Source: Rubrivivax sp. (GTDB lineage: Bacteria; Pseudomonadota; Gammaproteobacteria; Burkholderiales; Burkholderiaceae_C). Taken from it: a DNA stretch of 64,000 nt. Position numbers and translations under genes: made by a program. Positions 31,238-42,355 of the stretch are shown here, in pieces (positions within the stretch are counted from its first letter, which is position 1; the number at the start of each line of letters is the position of its first letter). The notes under the pieces are model-generated. The model did not search any database and was not told the DNA's origin. It saw nothing but the letters and a program-made list of their open reading frames with translations. The stretch covers positions 22,359 through 86,358 of the forward strand of contig JADYZZ010000053.1 in the NCBI GenBank assembly GCA_020852865.1, read 5' to 3'.

Positions 31238-32374
31238 TCAGCCCAGCCGCAGCCGCCCGGCGTAGCCCGTCATCTCGAGGTAGCCCAGGCCGACGCGCCG
31301 GCCCTGCGCGTCGAGCAGCTCCGACAGGCCTTCCCAGTAGATGGCGCCGAAGCCGGCGTTGCCGGCGAGTTCCTGCGCGTCGAGCAGGGCGCGCACGGCG
31401 TAGCGGCCCGCGGGCGTCGCAAGCTGCCACTCGAGCGGGTAGGCGGCCTGCGTCGCGGCGCTGCGCCAGCGCCGCCCCGGCGTGAAGGCAGGCGCGTGCG
31501 GCGCGAAGTCCTGCACGGCGTCGCCCGGGCCGGCGCGCCAGCTGCCGCCGGCCCATAGCGCCGAGCCGTCGGCACGCCGCAGCTGGAAGGCGGTGAGCGC
31601 GGCGCCGGTAAACAGGTTCATGCCGATCCAGTCCCAGCCCACGGCGTCGGGGTGCAGCAGTTCGTCGCTCCACTCGTGGTCGAGCCAGGCGTGCCCGCCG
31701 CCGGCGAAGCCCCGGTCGTCGACGCGGCCGTGCGCCGCCAGTGCGAGCTGCGGCATGCTGTAGTAGCGGCTGGCCTGCGAGACGTCGGGCCCCTTGCGTG
31801 AGCAGCCGGCGTCGCCCTGCAGCAGCAGCGGCTGCGTCGCCTGCGCGGTCAGCGTCACGGCCAGGCCGCGTTCGGCGACCTCGGCGCGCCAGTGCGTGCC
31901 GTCGCGGCGCAGCGACCAGGGGCCCAGGTGCAGCGCCGCGTCGTCGAGCGCAGCGGCGTCGGGCCGTGCATCGGGCAGGCCCGACCAGCGCGCGGCGCGC
32001 TGCACGTGCCGATGGCGCCCGGCTGCCAGATCGGTGAGCGCGGCATGCGCGAAGAGCAGGTGACGTGCGGCAAAGCGGCTTGCGCTGTCGGCGGCCAGAC
32101 CGGTGGCGCTGCGAAAGAAGGTCAGTTGCAGTCCGTGCGTCGGCGCCGCGGGCGTGCCGAGCCAGCCGGTGAGGTACCACCATTCGATGCGCGTGCCCGG
32201 GTGCGCGCCATGGTCGCGCGGGAAGGTCAGCGCGCGGCCGCGGCACACGCGGTCGCGATCGGGTTCGGGTTCGGGTTCGCGCCCGGGCCCGGGCCCAGGT
32301 CTGGTGCGCACGGCCTGAGCCCCGGCCTCGGCGGCCAGCGCCGTCGCGGCAAGCAGCCACAGGCGGCGTCTCAC
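31238..32374 (-). CDS. AttH/CrtC-like lipocalin-fold protein of an ABC cluster
   Basis: 'FPRDHGAHPGTRIEWWYLTGWLGT', 'GHAWLDHEWSDELLHPDAVGWDWIGMNLFTGAALTAFQLR'; GTGA overlap with permease. Confidence 0.82.
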   Translation of the reverse strand: MRRRLWLLAATALAAEAGAQAVRTRPGPGPGREPEPEPDRDRVCRGRALTFPRDHGAHPGTRIEWWYLTGWLGTPAAPTHGLQLTFFRSATGLAADSASRFAARHLLFAHAALTDLAAGRHRHVQRAARWSGLPDARPDAAALDDAALHLGPWSLRRDGTHWRAEVAERGLAVTLTAQATQPLLLQGDAGCSRKGPDVSQASRYYSMPQLALAAHGRVDDRGFAGGGHAWLDHEWSDELLHPDAVGWDWIGMNLFTGAALTAFQLRRADGSALWAGGSWRAGPGDAVQDFAPHAPAFTPGRRWRSAATQAAYPLEWQLATPAGRYAVRALLDAQELAGNAGFGAIYWEGLSELLDAQGRRVGLGYLEMTGYAGRLRLG

Positions 32375-35031
32375 CAGTCCTCCCGCACCGAGCGCAGCAC
32401 GCTGTGCCCGATGGCGCCGCGCGCGGCCAGCGCCGAGGCGGCCAGGCCGGTTGCCGTCACCGCTGCGGCGAGCGCCGCCAGGCGCGCCCAGGGCAGCACC
32501 AGGTCCATCGTCCAGTGAAAGCTCTGCGGGTTGACGACGAACACCAGCACCAGGCTCAGGCCGACGCCGAGCGCGAGCCCGACGAGGGTGCCGGCGGCAA
32601 GCCAGGCGGAGGCCTCGCCGCACACCAGCGCCAGCACCTGCCGGCGCGTCAGGCCGAGGTGCGCGAGCAGCCCGAACTCCTTGCGCCGCGCCAGCACCTG
32701 CGCCCCCAGGCTGGCGCCGACGCCGACCAATCCCACTGCGATGGCCACCGCCTGCAGGTAGTAGGTGACGGCGAAGCTGCGGTCGAACAGGTGCAGCGAC
32801 AGACGCCGCAGCTCGTGCGTGGAGACGATGTCGAGCAGCGTCGCATCGGGCAGCAGCGCGCGCAGGCCCGCTGCCACCGGGTCGGGCGCCGCGCCGTTCG
32901 TCAGCCACAGCGCGAGGTCGTTGACGCGCGTGTCGCCGGTGAGGGCGCGGTACTCGGCCGCGTCGATCGCGACGGCGCCGAACTGGCGCGCGAAATCACG
33001 CCACACGCCGCGCACGTAGACCTCGACGCCACCCAAGGCGCCGGGCGCAGTGCGGCCCGTGGCGGAGGCGAGCGGCAGCCGCAAGGTCGAGCCCGGCCGG
33101 GCGCCGTAGAGCATTGCTGCCGCCTCGCTGACGAAGACGCCCGGCAGGCCCGGCCGTGGCGGCAGCGGCGGCGCGCGCAACGGCAACGCGGCGGCCGGAT
33201 CCGGCAGCGGCCGCGCCAGCAGCGTCACCGCCGGCCGGCCGGGCGCCAGCTGCAGCGCACGCACGCGCGTGGCCTGCACGCGCGCCACGCCCGGCAGCGC
33301 CGCGGCGCGCGCGGCGATGTCGGGCGCCAGCCAGGCGTTCTCGGCGGCGGCCGCGCTGCCGGCACTGCGCGCGTAGAGGTCGGCCGGCAGCACGACGTCG
33401 AGCCATTGCGCGATCGCGGTGCGCAAGCTCGCCACCATCACGGTGATGGCGACACACAGTGCCAGGCTCGACACCACGCCGGCCACCGCCGCCGTCGCCG
33501 TGGCCCGCTGCCAGCGTGCGCGTCGCCAGGCCAGCAGCGGCAGCGCGCGTCGCGGCGCCGGCGCGAAGGCGAGCATTGCCTCGACCACCGCCGGAACCAG
33601 CGCCACGCCGCCCAGCAGCAGCGCTGCCACCGCGCCGTAGGCGGCCAGCGGCAGCCCGGCCAGCGGCGGCAGGTAGGCCAGCAGCACGCCCAGCGCGAGC
33701 AGCGCCAGCGGCAGCCAGGGTGCCCGCGGCGTGCCCGCCGCGCCGCCCAGACCCTTGAGCGCCTGCGCCGGTGCCAGCGCCTCGGCGGCGCGCGCCGGCC
33801 GCCAGCCGCCGACCAGCGCCGATGCCGTGCCCAGCAGCGCGAACAGCGCCGCGCCCGCGCTGCTCCAGTGCAAGGTGGGCGCGATGCCGGGAAAGAAACC
33901 GCCGCCCAGATCGCCGGCCAGCCAGCGCAGCGCCGCCGCGGCCAGCGCGCTGCCCAGCACAAGCCCGAGCGCGCTGCCCAGGGCGCCGAGCAGCGTGCAC
34001 TCGGCGAGCACGAGCGCGCGCCGCTCGTGTGCCGTCAGGCCCAGCACGCCCAGCAACGCAAACATCGGCGTGCGCTGCGCGACGGCCAGCGAGAGCACCG
34101 AGTACACGAGGAAGGCGCCGACGAACAGCGCCACCAGCGCGAGCGCGGTGAGGTTGACGCGGTAGGCGCGCGAGAAGCTCTCGACGCGCTCCGCGCTCTC
34201 GTCGGGCGGCAGCGCCGCCACGCCCGCGGGCAGCGCGAGCCGCGCGAGCAGCGCCTGCCGGTCGGCGCCCGGCGCCAGGCGCAGGTCGACGCGGCTCAGG
34301 CGGCCCGTCATGCCGAACAGGGTCTGCGCCGCGGCCAGATCGACGACGGCGAGCGGCGCGCCGCCGGCGGCGATGTCGCCGGCCACTTCGAGCCCTTGCC
34401 AGCCGGCGCCGGCGCGCAGCTCGAGCCTGTCGAGCGCGCCGCCGCCCCCGAGCCGCTCGCGCAGCGGCGCGTTGACGAAGGCGCGCGTCGGGTCGAGCAC
34501 GGCCAGCGGCGGCACGCCGGCGGCCGGTCGCGGCTGCAGCGCGGCCGCGAGCGTGCCCACGCGCAGCGCGTCGACGCCGACCACGCGCAGCCGCAGCGGC
34601 ATGCCGCCGGCGGTGCGTGCGTAGGTCTCGACCTCGATCACCGGGCTCGCGGCCTCGACCGCGGCGTCGCCGGCGGCGCGCTCGAACAGCCGCTCGTCCA
34701 GGCCGCTCTCGGGGCCGCGCAGCACGAGGTCGGGCGCGCCGCCGGCGCTGCGCACCGCGCCGGCAAACTCGGCCAGCGCCGAGCTGTTGATCAGGTGCAC
34801 CGACCAGGCGAGCGCGACGCCGAGCGCGACGGCCGCCAGGGCGAGCGCGTGTCGCCAGGGATGGTGGCGCCACTCGCGCACGATCAGCTGGCGCGCCAGC
34901 GGCACGAGCCGCACCAGCGGCACCGCCGGCGCGCGCGGCCGGTCGGCCCGCAGGGTCGGCCCCGGCGCACCCGGCGCTGCAGCCGGCGGACGTTGCGGCG
35001 GCTTGTCGGCGGCGCGGCCGAGCCGCTTCAC
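32371..35031 (-). CDS. FtsX/MacB-type ABC transporter permease (duplicated)
   Basis: Long multi-TM protein with two repeated FtsX-like halves; between ATPase and AttH-like gene; GTG start ~35031. Confidence 0.8.
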   Translation of the reverse strand: MKRLGRAADKPPQRPPAAAPGAPGPTLRADRPRAPAVPLVRLVPLARQLIVREWRHHPWRHALALAAVALGVALAWSVHLINSSALAEFAGAVRSAGGAPDLVLRGPESGLDERLFERAAGDAAVEAASPVIEVETYARTAGGMPLRLRVVGVDALRVGTLAAALQPRPAAGVPPLAVLDPTRAFVNAPLRERLGGGGALDRLELRAGAGWQGLEVAGDIAAGGAPLAVVDLAAAQTLFGMTGRLSRVDLRLAPGADRQALLARLALPAGVAALPPDESAERVESFSRAYRVNLTALALVALFVGAFLVYSVLSLAVAQRTPMFALLGVLGLTAHERRALVLAECTLLGALGSALGLVLGSALAAAALRWLAGDLGGGFFPGIAPTLHWSSAGAALFALLGTASALVGGWRPARAAEALAPAQALKGLGGAAGTPRAPWLPLALLALGVLLAYLPPLAGLPLAAYGAVAALLLGGVALVPAVVEAMLAFAPAPRRALPLLAWRRARWQRATATAAVAGVVSSLALCVAITVMVASLRTAIAQWLDVVLPADLYARSAGSAAAAENAWLAPDIAARAAALPGVARVQATRVRALQLAPGRPAVTLLARPLPDPAAALPLRAPPLPPRPGLPGVFVSEAAAMLYGARPGSTLRLPLASATGRTAPGALGGVEVYVRGVWRDFARQFGAVAIDAAEYRALTGDTRVNDLALWLTNGAAPDPVAAGLRALLPDATLLDIVSTHELRRLSLHLFDRSFAVTYYLQAVAIAVGLVGVGASLGAQVLARRKEFGLLAHLGLTRRQVLALVCGEASAWLAAGTLVGLALGVGLSLVLVFVVNPQSFHWTMDLVLPWARLAALAAAVTATGLAASALAARGAIGHSVLRSVREDW

Positions 35032-35041
35032 CGCGCCGCCC

Positions 35042-35689
35042 TCATGCCGCCACCACCCCGGACGCAGTGAGCCGCAGCACGCGGTCGGCCTGCGCGGCGG
35101 CGGCGGCCGAATGCGTGACCAGCAGGCAAGCGGCTGCGGCCTCGCGCACCTGGGCGCGCAGCAGCTCGAGCACGCGGGCCGCGGTACCAGGGTCGAGGTT
35201 GCCCGTGGGCTCGTCGGCAAGGATCAGGGCGGGCGCGTGCACTACGGCGCGCGCGATCGCCACGCGCTGCAGCTGCCCGCCCGAGAGCTGCGCCGGCATG
35301 CGCGCGCCCAGCCCGTCGAGCCCGACCGCGGCCAGCAGCGCGTCGACGCGCTGGGGGTCGGGGCGACCCAGCAGCAGCAGCGGCAGCGCGACGTTCTCGT
35401 GCACCGTCAGGTGCGGCAGCAGGTGGAAGGCCTGGAACACGAAGCCCACGCGTGCGCGCCGCAGCCTTGCACGCGCGTCGTCGTCGAGCTGCCCGAGCGC
35501 CTGGCCGGCGAGCACGATCGAGCCGCCGTCGGCCGGCTCGAGCCCGGCGATGCAGTTGAGCAGCGTCGACTTGCCCACGCCCGACTCGCCCAGCAGCGCG
35601 ACGAACTCGCCCGCGGCCAGCGCGAGCGTGACGTCGCGCAGCACGGGCGTGGCGCCGAAGCGCTTGGCGAGCGAGCGGACCTCGAGCAT
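35042..35689 (-). CDS. ABC transporter ATP-binding protein (LolD/MacB-like)
   Basis: '[30 protein letters not shown]', '[33 protein letters not shown]'. Confidence 0.92.
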   Translation of the reverse strand: MLEVRSLAKRFGATPVLRDVTLALAAGEFVALLGESGVGKSTLLNCIAGLEPADGGSIVLAGQALGQLDDDARARLRRARVGFVFQAFHLLPHLTVHENVALPLLLLGRPDPQRVDALLAAVGLDGLGARMPAQLSGGQLQRVAIARAVVHAPALILADEPTGNLDPGTAARVLELLRAQVREAAAACLLVTHSAAAAAQADRVLRLTASGVVAA

Positions 35690-35820
35690 GGACGCGGCGA
35701 TGATGCCGCAGCCGCCCGCCGCCGGCGCGCGGCGCGCGGCGCGCCAGCGCCGGGGCTGCGTGCTATCGTCGTTCGCAAGGGCGCGGTTCGGATCCTGCGC
35801 GTGCGAGGAGCTTGCGGTTC

Positions 35821-36603
35821 ATGGCGTACGAGATCGATCTTTCGGGCCGCGTGGCCCTCGTCACCGGCGCTTCGAGCGGGCTGGGCGCGCAGTTCGCGCG
35901 CGTGCTGGCGCGCGCCGGCGCCGGCGTCGTGATGGCGGCGCGGCGCGTCGAGCGCTTGAAGACCCTGCGCGCCGAGATCGAGGCCGACGGCGGCGACGCG
36001 CATTTCGTCGTGCTCGACGTCACCGACCCGGACAGCATCCGCGCCGCGGTGGCGCACGCCGAAACCGAGATGGGCGCGATCGACATCCTCGTCAACAACT
36101 CGGGCGTCGCCTCGACGCAGCGGCTGCTCGACGTGCGCCCCGAGGACTACGACTTCGTGATGAACACCAACACGCGCGGCGCCTTCTTCGTCGCGCAGGA
36201 GGTGGCGCGGCGCATGATCGCGCGCGCCCGGGGCGAGGCGCCGGGCACCTTCGCCGGCGGGCGCATCGTCAACGTCGCGTCGATGGCCGGCCTGGGCGTG
36301 GCACCGGGGATCGCGGTCTATTCGATGAGCAAGGCGGCCGTCGTGCACATGACGCGCGCGATGGCGCTCGAATGGGGGCGCTACGGCATCAACGTCAACG
36401 CGCTGTGCCCGGGCTACATCGACACCGACCTGAACCACCATGTCTGGCAGACCGAGGCCGGCCAGCGCATGATGCAGGGCTTTCCGCGCAAGCGCGTGGG
36501 CACGCCCGCCGACCTCGACGCGGCGCTGGTGATGCTGTGCGCCAACGAGAGCCGTTTCGTCAACGGCGCGGTGATCGCAGCCACCGACGGCCAGTACATC
36601 TGA
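35821..36603 (+). CDS. Short-chain dehydrogenase/reductase
   Basis: [40 protein letters not shown]. Confidence 0.92.
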   Translation: MAYEIDLSGRVALVTGASSGLGAQFARVLARAGAGVVMAARRVERLKTLRAEIEADGGDAHFVVLDVTDPDSIRAAVAHAETEMGAIDILVNNSGVASTQRLLDVRPEDYDFVMNTNTRGAFFVAQEVARRMIARARGEAPGTFAGGRIVNVASMAGLGVAPGIAVYSMSKAAVVHMTRAMALEWGRYGINVNALCPGYIDTDLNHHVWQTEAGQRMMQGFPRKRVGTPADLDAALVMLCANESRFVNGAVIAATDGQYI

Positions 36604-36622
36604 GCGCGGCGGGTCCGGGCCG

Positions 36623-37270
36623 ATGCGCACGCTCACCCCGCTCGAGGCGCGCGTGCTCGGCGTGCTGGTGGAAAAGCAGGCCACGGTGCCCGACACCTAT
36701 CCGCTCAGCCTGAACGCACTCGTCGTCGGCTGCAACCAGAAGACGGCACGCGACCCGGTGATCGAGGCTGCGGACGCCGAGGCAACGACTGCGCTCGACG
36801 GCCTTAGGGCGCTGGCGCTGGTGTTCGAGACCAGCGGCGGGCGCGTCGTGCGCTACGAACACAACATGGCGCGCGCGCTGCAGCTGCCCGGCGCCGCGGT
36901 CGCGCTGCTGGCGACGCTGATGCTGCGCGGCCCGCAGACCGCCGCCGAGCTGCGGTTGAACTGCGAGCGCCTGCATCGCTTCGCCGACGTCTCTTCGGTG
37001 CAGGGCTTCCTCGACGAGCTCGCTGCCAAGAGCCCGCCGCGCGTGGTGCGGCTCGCGCGCGCGCCGGGCGAGCGCGAGGCGCGCTGGGCGCATCTGCTGT
37101 GCGGCGAGCCCGCGCCGGCACCGCCGCGCGGCGCCGCGCCGAGCGGCGACAGCGAGGTCAGCGCCGGCGAGCTCGCTGCGCTCCAGGCCGAGCAGAGGCG
37201 CCTGGCGGCCGAGCTCGAGGAACTGCGTGCGCTGGTGCAGCGGCTGGCGCGCGAGCTGGGCGTGTCGTAG
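36623..37270 (+). CDS. YceH/UPF0502 (DUF480) family protein
   Basis: '[43 protein letters not shown]'. Confidence 0.9.
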   Translation: MRTLTPLEARVLGVLVEKQATVPDTYPLSLNALVVGCNQKTARDPVIEAADAEATTALDGLRALALVFETSGGRVVRYEHNMARALQLPGAAVALLATLMLRGPQTAAELRLNCERLHRFADVSSVQGFLDELAAKSPPRVVRLARAPGEREARWAHLLCGEPAPAPPRGAAPSGDSEVSAGELAALQAEQRRLAAELEELRALVQRLARELGVS

Positions 37271-37343
37271 GCATGAGCCCGATGCGTGCCGGGTGAGCGC
37301 CAGGCGTGCGGCGGGCACGCCGACCACAACAGGAGGACGGTGC

Positions 37344-37766
37344 GTGCGCTTCCACATCCCCGAGGCCAAGAAGCTCGTACACGAGGCGACGATACCGATC
37401 CGCTGGGGCGACATGGACGCGATGGGCCATGTCAACAACACCGTGTACTTCCGCTACTTCGAAATCGCGCGCCTGGACTGGGTCTACAAGGTCTGCGGCG
37501 GCTGGCAGGGCAGCACGCAGGGCCCGGTCATCGTCAACGCCTTCTGCAACTTCCTCAGGCAGCTCGAATTCCCGGGTGACGTCCTGGCCCGCTTCTACGT
37601 CACGAACCCCGGCCGCAGCAGCTTCGACACCTACCTCACCATCGAGCGCACCGACCAGCCGGGCATCGTCTGGGCCGAGGGCGGCGCCAAGATGGTGTGG
37701 ACCGACTACGCGACGCGCAAGTCGGTGCCGCTGCCCGAGGCGCTGCGCGCGCAGATCGGCCCTTGA
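37344..37766 (+). CDS. Acyl-CoA thioesterase, 4HBT/YbgC-like
   Basis: 'IRWGDMDAMGHVNNTVYFRYFEIARLDW'; GTG start with GGAGG upstream. Confidence 0.88.
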   Translation: MRFHIPEAKKLVHEATIPIRWGDMDAMGHVNNTVYFRYFEIARLDWVYKVCGGWQGSTQGPVIVNAFCNFLRQLEFPGDVLARFYVTNPGRSSFDTYLTIERTDQPGIVWAEGGAKMVWTDYATRKSVPLPEALRAQIGP

Positions 37767-37793
37767 GCCGTCGCGCGGCCGCCGCGCCGCCGC

Positions 37794-38189
37794 TCACTGC
37801 AGGGTGTAGGTGGTGGTGGCGTGCGCCGCCAGCTCGTCGTCGGCGCTGATGATCTGGACCTCGCCGAAGCCCAGGCTGCGGCCCATGCGCAGGACGCGCG
37901 CGACGACGCGCGCCGCGCCGCTGGCACCGGAGATCGGACGCAGGAAGCTGGTCTGCAGCTGCACCGTCGTCATCGGCTTGAAGCCGCCCAGGCGCGTCAT
38001 TACGGCGAGCGTCATCGCCACGTCGGCGGCGGCCATCATCGTCTGCGCGCACAGCACGCCGGCGCTCTGCACGTGCACGCTGGTGATGGGCAGTGCCAGC
38101 GTCACTTCGCCGGCGCGCGCGTCGAGCACGCGCAGATCGAGCGCGCGCACCCAGGGCGCGAACAGGCGCGCGAGGGCGTCCTCGAGCAT
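37794..38189 (-). CDS. PaaI-type hotdog thioesterase
   Basis: 'VQSAGVLCAQTMMAAADVAMTLAVMTRLGGFKPMTTVQLQTSFLRPI'. Confidence 0.82.
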   Translation of the reverse strand: MLEDALARLFAPWVRALDLRVLDARAGEVTLALPITSVHVQSAGVLCAQTMMAAADVAMTLAVMTRLGGFKPMTTVQLQTSFLRPISGASGAARVVARVLRMGRSLGFGEVQIISADDELAAHATTTYTLQ

Positions 38190-38447
38190 GCTCGGGTCGG
38201 CGAGCGAGGCGTTCGGGTCGCTGCGTTCCAGGGGCCGCTCCTCGGCTGGGGTGTGCGGCCGATTCTACGGAACGCGCGCGCGATCGAAGCGTTGATCGAC
38301 CCGTGAGCGACGCCGCGTCGAGGACGAACGGGTGCGGACGGGCACACTCGGGTGCGGCGCTCGGGTGCGGCATTACGTAGTACGCTTGCCTGCCGGCGCC
38401 GGCAGCGTGCCGGCGCCGCGAAGCGCCACCCGTCGGAGAAGCTCTCG

Positions 38448-39155
38448 ATGCGCAAGATCTACCCCAGCGCCGCCGCCGCCCTCGAGGGCATCGTGCGCGA
38501 CGGCCAGCTGCTCGCCGTCGGCGGCTTCGGCCTGTGCGGCATCCCCGAGGCGCTGATCGAGGCGCTGCGCGCCAGCGGTGCGAAGAACCTCACCGTGGTG
38601 AGCAACAACGCCGGCGTCGACGGCTTCGGCCTGGGCAAGCTGCTCGAGACGCGCCAGATCAGGAAGATGATCTCGAGCTACGTCGGCGAGAACAAGGAGT
38701 TCGAGCGCCAGTTCCTTGCCGGCGAGCTCGAGCTCGAGTTCACGCCGCAGGGCACGCTGGCCGAGAAGCTGCGCGCCGGCGGGGCCGGCATCCCGGCCTT
38801 CTTCACGCGCACCGGCGTGGGCACGTTGGTGGCCGAAGGCAAGGAGACGCGCGAGTTCGACGGCAGGAGCTACGTCATGGAGCGCGCGCTCGTGCCCGAC
38901 GTCGCGCTCGGCAAGGCCTGGAAGGCCGACGAGAGCGGCAACCTCGTGTTCCGCCGCACCGCGCGCAACTTCAACCCGGCGGTCATCATGGCCGGCCGCG
39001 TGAGCGTGGTCGAGGTCGAGGAGATCGTGCCGCTCGGAACCTTCGACCCCGACGCCGTGCACCTGCCCGGCATCTACGTGCACCGGCTGGTGCTCAACGC
39101 GCACCCCGAGAAGCGCATCGAGAAGCGCACGCTGCGCGAGTCGGGCGCGGCCTGA
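38448..39155 (+). CDS. 3-oxoacid CoA-transferase subunit A
   Basis: '[39 protein letters not shown]', '[39 protein letters not shown]'. Confidence 0.95.
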   Translation: MRKIYPSAAAALEGIVRDGQLLAVGGFGLCGIPEALIEALRASGAKNLTVVSNNAGVDGFGLGKLLETRQIRKMISSYVGENKEFERQFLAGELELEFTPQGTLAEKLRAGGAGIPAFFTRTGVGTLVAEGKETREFDGRSYVMERALVPDVALGKAWKADESGNLVFRRTARNFNPAVIMAGRVSVVEVEEIVPLGTFDPDAVHLPGIYVHRLVLNAHPEKRIEKRTLRESGAA

Positions 39156-39189
39156 GCCGCCGACGGCAGCAAGCGCAAGGAGCAAGCGA

Positions 39190-39828
39190 ATGGCCTGGAC
39201 CCAGGATCAGATGGCCGAGCGTGCGGCCCGCGAACTGCACGACGGCTTCTACGTCAACCTCGGCATCGGCATCCCGACGCTGGTGGCCAACTACGTGCCC
39301 AAGGACATCACGGTCTGGCTGCAAAGCGAGAACGGCATGCTCGGCATCGGCCCCTTCCCGACCGCGGACGAGATCGACGCCGACCTCATCAATGCCGGCA
39401 AGCAGACGGTGACCACCATCCCCGGCTCGTCGATCTTCGGCAGCCACGAGAGCTTCGCGATGATTCGCGGCGGCAAGATCAATCTGTCGATCCTCGGCGC
39501 GATGCAGGTCAGCGAGAAGGGCGATCTCGCCAACTGGATGATCCCGGGCAAGATGGTCAAGGGCATGGGCGGCGCGATGGACCTGGTGGGCGGCGTCAGG
39601 AGCGTCGTCGTCGTCATGGAGCATGTGGCGCGCAAGAAGGACGGCGGCTACGACCTCAAGATCCTGCCGCAGTGCACGCTGCCGCTCACCGGCGTCGGCG
39701 TCGTCGACCGCATCATCACCGACCTCGCCGTGCTCGACGTGACGCCGCACGGGCTCATCGTGGTCGAGCTCGCGCCGGGCGTCACGCGCGAGGAAGTGCA
39801 GGCCAAGACGGGCGTGCCGCTGCAGTAG
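39190..39828 (+). CDS. 3-oxoacid CoA-transferase subunit B
   Basis: '[16 protein letters not shown]', '[14 protein letters not shown]', '[39 protein letters not shown]'. Confidence 0.95.
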   Translation: MAWTQDQMAERAARELHDGFYVNLGIGIPTLVANYVPKDITVWLQSENGMLGIGPFPTADEIDADLINAGKQTVTTIPGSSIFGSHESFAMIRGGKINLSILGAMQVSEKGDLANWMIPGKMVKGMGGAMDLVGGVRSVVVVMEHVARKKDGGYDLKILPQCTLPLTGVGVVDRIITDLAVLDVTPHGLIVVELAPGVTREEVQAKTGVPLQ

Positions 39829-39849
39829 GGCGGTAGGGCGGTAGGGCGG
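39826..39849. repeat. Three tandem copies of octamer TAGGGCGG (first contains the subunit B stop codon)
   Basis: Direct reading: TAGGGCGG x3 then CGCGGC. Confidence 0.9.
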
Positions 39850-39938
39850 CGCGGCATGCACGCTGCATCGCACGCGCCGTCGGCGCCGGTCGCGGGCGAG
39901 GGCGCGGCGGCAGGTGCGACGGGCATGGCGCGCAGGCA

Positions 39939-41864
39939 GTGATCGGCGGCCGGATCGGCATGGGTACGCCCGGGTCTGGCGAGGGCATCGTGCAGACCCG
40001 GCGCCTGCTGTCGCGGCGGGTCCTGTTACTCGCGCTGCTGGCCGGCTGTGCCGGGCCGCCGTCGGTCGTGCCAGCCGATGCGCCTGCCGATGCGCCTGCC
40101 GATGCTTCATCGGCCGGCCCAGCCCTCGCGCCGCCCGTCGCGGCCGCCGACGCCGACAGCGGCGAGCTGCCCGAGCGCGGCTCGGGCCATACGCCCAAGC
40201 CCGGCTGGGCGTTGAGCCGCATGGCGGTGGCGGCGGCCAACCCGCTGGCCGCCGAAGCCGGCTGGCGCATGCTGCAGGCCGGAGGCAATGCCGTCGATGC
40301 CGCGGTGGCCGTGCAGATGGTGCTGGCGCTGGTCGAGCCGCAGAGCAGCGGCCTGGGCGGCGGCGCGCTGCTGCTGCTGTGGGACGGCCGCCGGACGAGC
40401 GCCTGGGACGGCCGCGAGACCGCACCGGCGGCCGCCGACGAGCGCCTGTTCCTGCGCCCCGACGGCCGGCCGATGCCGTTCGGCGCGGCCGCGGTCGGCG
40501 GCCGCGCCGTGGGTGTGCCGGGCGCGGTGCGCATGCTCGAAGCCGTGCAGCGCGCACACGGCCGGCTGCCCTGGGCGCGCCTGTTCGAGCCGGCGATCGC
40601 GCTGGCCGATCGCGGCTTCCCGGTCGGCGAGCGGCTGCATCGGCAACTCGCCGCCGATGTGCATCTGGCGCAGGACGTGCAGGCCAGGCGCTACTTCTTC
40701 GACGCCGCCGGCGCACCTTGGCCGATCGGCCACCGGCTCAGGAATCCGGCATTGGCCGAGGTGCTGCGTGCCATCGCCGCGCGCGGTGCCGACGCGTTGC
40801 ACCGCGGCGCTGTGGCGGCCGACATCGTCGCGCGCGTGCGCGGCCATGCCGGCAATCCGGGGCGTCTGAGCGAAGCCGACCTCGCCGCGTACCGGCCGCG
40901 GCAGCGCGCGCCGCTGTGCGCCGACTGGCGGCAGCGCTACCGCGTCTGCGGCTTCCCGCCGCCCTCGTCGGGGCAGATCGCGATCATGCAGATCCTGGGC
41001 ATGCTCGAGCGCATGGCGCCGGCGCCGCTGGCCGAGGGCGTGCCGACGCCGGCCTGGCTGCATGTCTACACCGAGGCGGCACGGCTCGCGTTCGCCGACC
41101 GCGACCGCTACCTCGCCGACCCCGACTATGTCGCGGCGCCCGGCGGCGACTGGCGCGCGCTGCTCGCGTCGGCCTATCTCGCGCAGCGCGCGGCGCTGAT
41201 CGGCCCGACGCGCATGCCGCGCGCGCCGGCCGGGCAACCGGCGGGCGAGGCCGGCGCGCGGGCCGCCATGCCGGCGCAGCCCGAATCCGGCACGAGCCAT
41301 GTCAGCATCGTCGATGCCGAGGGCCGCGCCGTCGCGCTGACGACCACGATCGAAGCGGAATTCGGTGCCCGCCTGATGAGCGACGGCGGCAGCGGCAAGG
41401 CCGGCGGCTTCCTGCTCAACAACCAGCTCACCGACTTTTCCTTCGTGCCCGCCGACGCCGCCAGCCGGCCGGTGGCCAACCGCGTGCAGCCGGGCAAGCG
41501 GCCGCGCTCGAGCATGAGTCCGACGTTGGTGTTCGACCTGCGCGACGGCCGGCTCGTGATGACGCTCGGATCGCCCGGCGGCGCGGCGATCATCCACTAC
41601 ACCGCCAAGACACTGCTCGGCACGCTGGCCTGGGGCCTGGACGTGCAGCGCGCGATCGACCTGCCCAACTTCGCCACCTTCGGCGGCGCGCTGCTGCTCG
41701 AAGCGGGGCGCTACCCGGATGCCACGGCAGCGGCGCTGCGCGCGCTCGGACACGAGGTGCGCGAGCTGGAGCTGACGAGCGGCGTGCAGGCGATCGAACG
41801 CCGGCCCGGCGGCTGGTTCGGCGGCGCCGACCCGCGCCGCGAAGGCGTGGTGGTGGGCGAGTGA
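39939..41864 (+). CDS. ggt: Gamma-glutamyltransferase, lipoprotein-type signal; start uncertain
   Basis: 'LLALLAGC' lipobox; 'AGGNAVDAAVAVQMVLALVEPQSSGLGGG'; 'SGTSHVSIVD...TTTIEAEFG'; 'KRPRSSMSPTLVF'. Confidence 0.88.
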   Translation: MIGGRIGMGTPGSGEGIVQTRRLLSRRVLLLALLAGCAGPPSVVPADAPADAPADASSAGPALAPPVAAADADSGELPERGSGHTPKPGWALSRMAVAAANPLAAEAGWRMLQAGGNAVDAAVAVQMVLALVEPQSSGLGGGALLLLWDGRRTSAWDGRETAPAAADERLFLRPDGRPMPFGAAAVGGRAVGVPGAVRMLEAVQRAHGRLPWARLFEPAIALADRGFPVGERLHRQLAADVHLAQDVQARRYFFDAAGAPWPIGHRLRNPALAEVLRAIAARGADALHRGAVAADIVARVRGHAGNPGRLSEADLAAYRPRQRAPLCADWRQRYRVCGFPPPSSGQIAIMQILGMLERMAPAPLAEGVPTPAWLHVYTEAARLAFADRDRYLADPDYVAAPGGDWRALLASAYLAQRAALIGPTRMPRAPAGQPAGEAGARAAMPAQPESGTSHVSIVDAEGRAVALTTTIEAEFGARLMSDGGSGKAGGFLLNNQLTDFSFVPADAASRPVANRVQPGKRPRSSMSPTLVFDLRDGRLVMTLGSPGGAAIIHYTAKTLLGTLAWGLDVQRAIDLPNFATFGGALLLEAGRYPDATAAALRALGHEVRELELTSGVQAIERRPGGWFGGADPRREGVVVGE

Positions 41865-42010
41865 ACGCGTGCGGGCAGGTCGGCCTGAGCCGCCAGGCCG
41901 CACGGAGTGGACGCGAGACGCGCGGGACGCGCAGGGCGCAAAGGGTGAACCGGGCGGCAGCCCGGCAGCGCAGCGCAGCCGCTTCGCAGCCGAGGGGGCC
42001 GAGCGGGCGA

Positions 42011-42178
42011 GCGGCATAGCGGCATAGCGGCATAGCGGCATAGCGGCATAGCGGCATAGCGGCATAGCGGCAGAGCGGCAGAGCGGCAGAGCGGCAGAGC
42101 GGCAGAGCGGCAGAGCGGCAGAGCGGCAGAGCGGCAAAGCGGCAGCGCGGCAAAGCGGCAGAGCGGCAGAGCGGCAGA
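42011..42178. repeat. Octanucleotide tandem array, 21 units of GCGGCANN
   Basis: Counted by hand: 7x GCGGCATA, 8x GCGGCAGA, GCGGCAAA, GCGGCAGC, GCGGCAAA, 3x GCGGCAGA. Confidence 0.95.
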
Positions 42179-42355
42179 GCGCAGCGGCATGCGGCGACGC
42201 CGAATTCCCGCAGTGCGTAGACTCGCGGCTCGCAGCGCACGGCCAATGGCGCCGGGCCTGCAGCGCAAGGTGCGCGGCTCGCGACGCGTCGTCGAGGCCG
42301 TGTCCGCCCTGGTGCCGGCAGGAGGCAGCCGCAACATGCCGCAAGGAGCAGATTC

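Noticed and set aside
42011-42178. CRISPR array
   Set aside because: Units are 8 bp with no unique spacers; simple tandem repeat.
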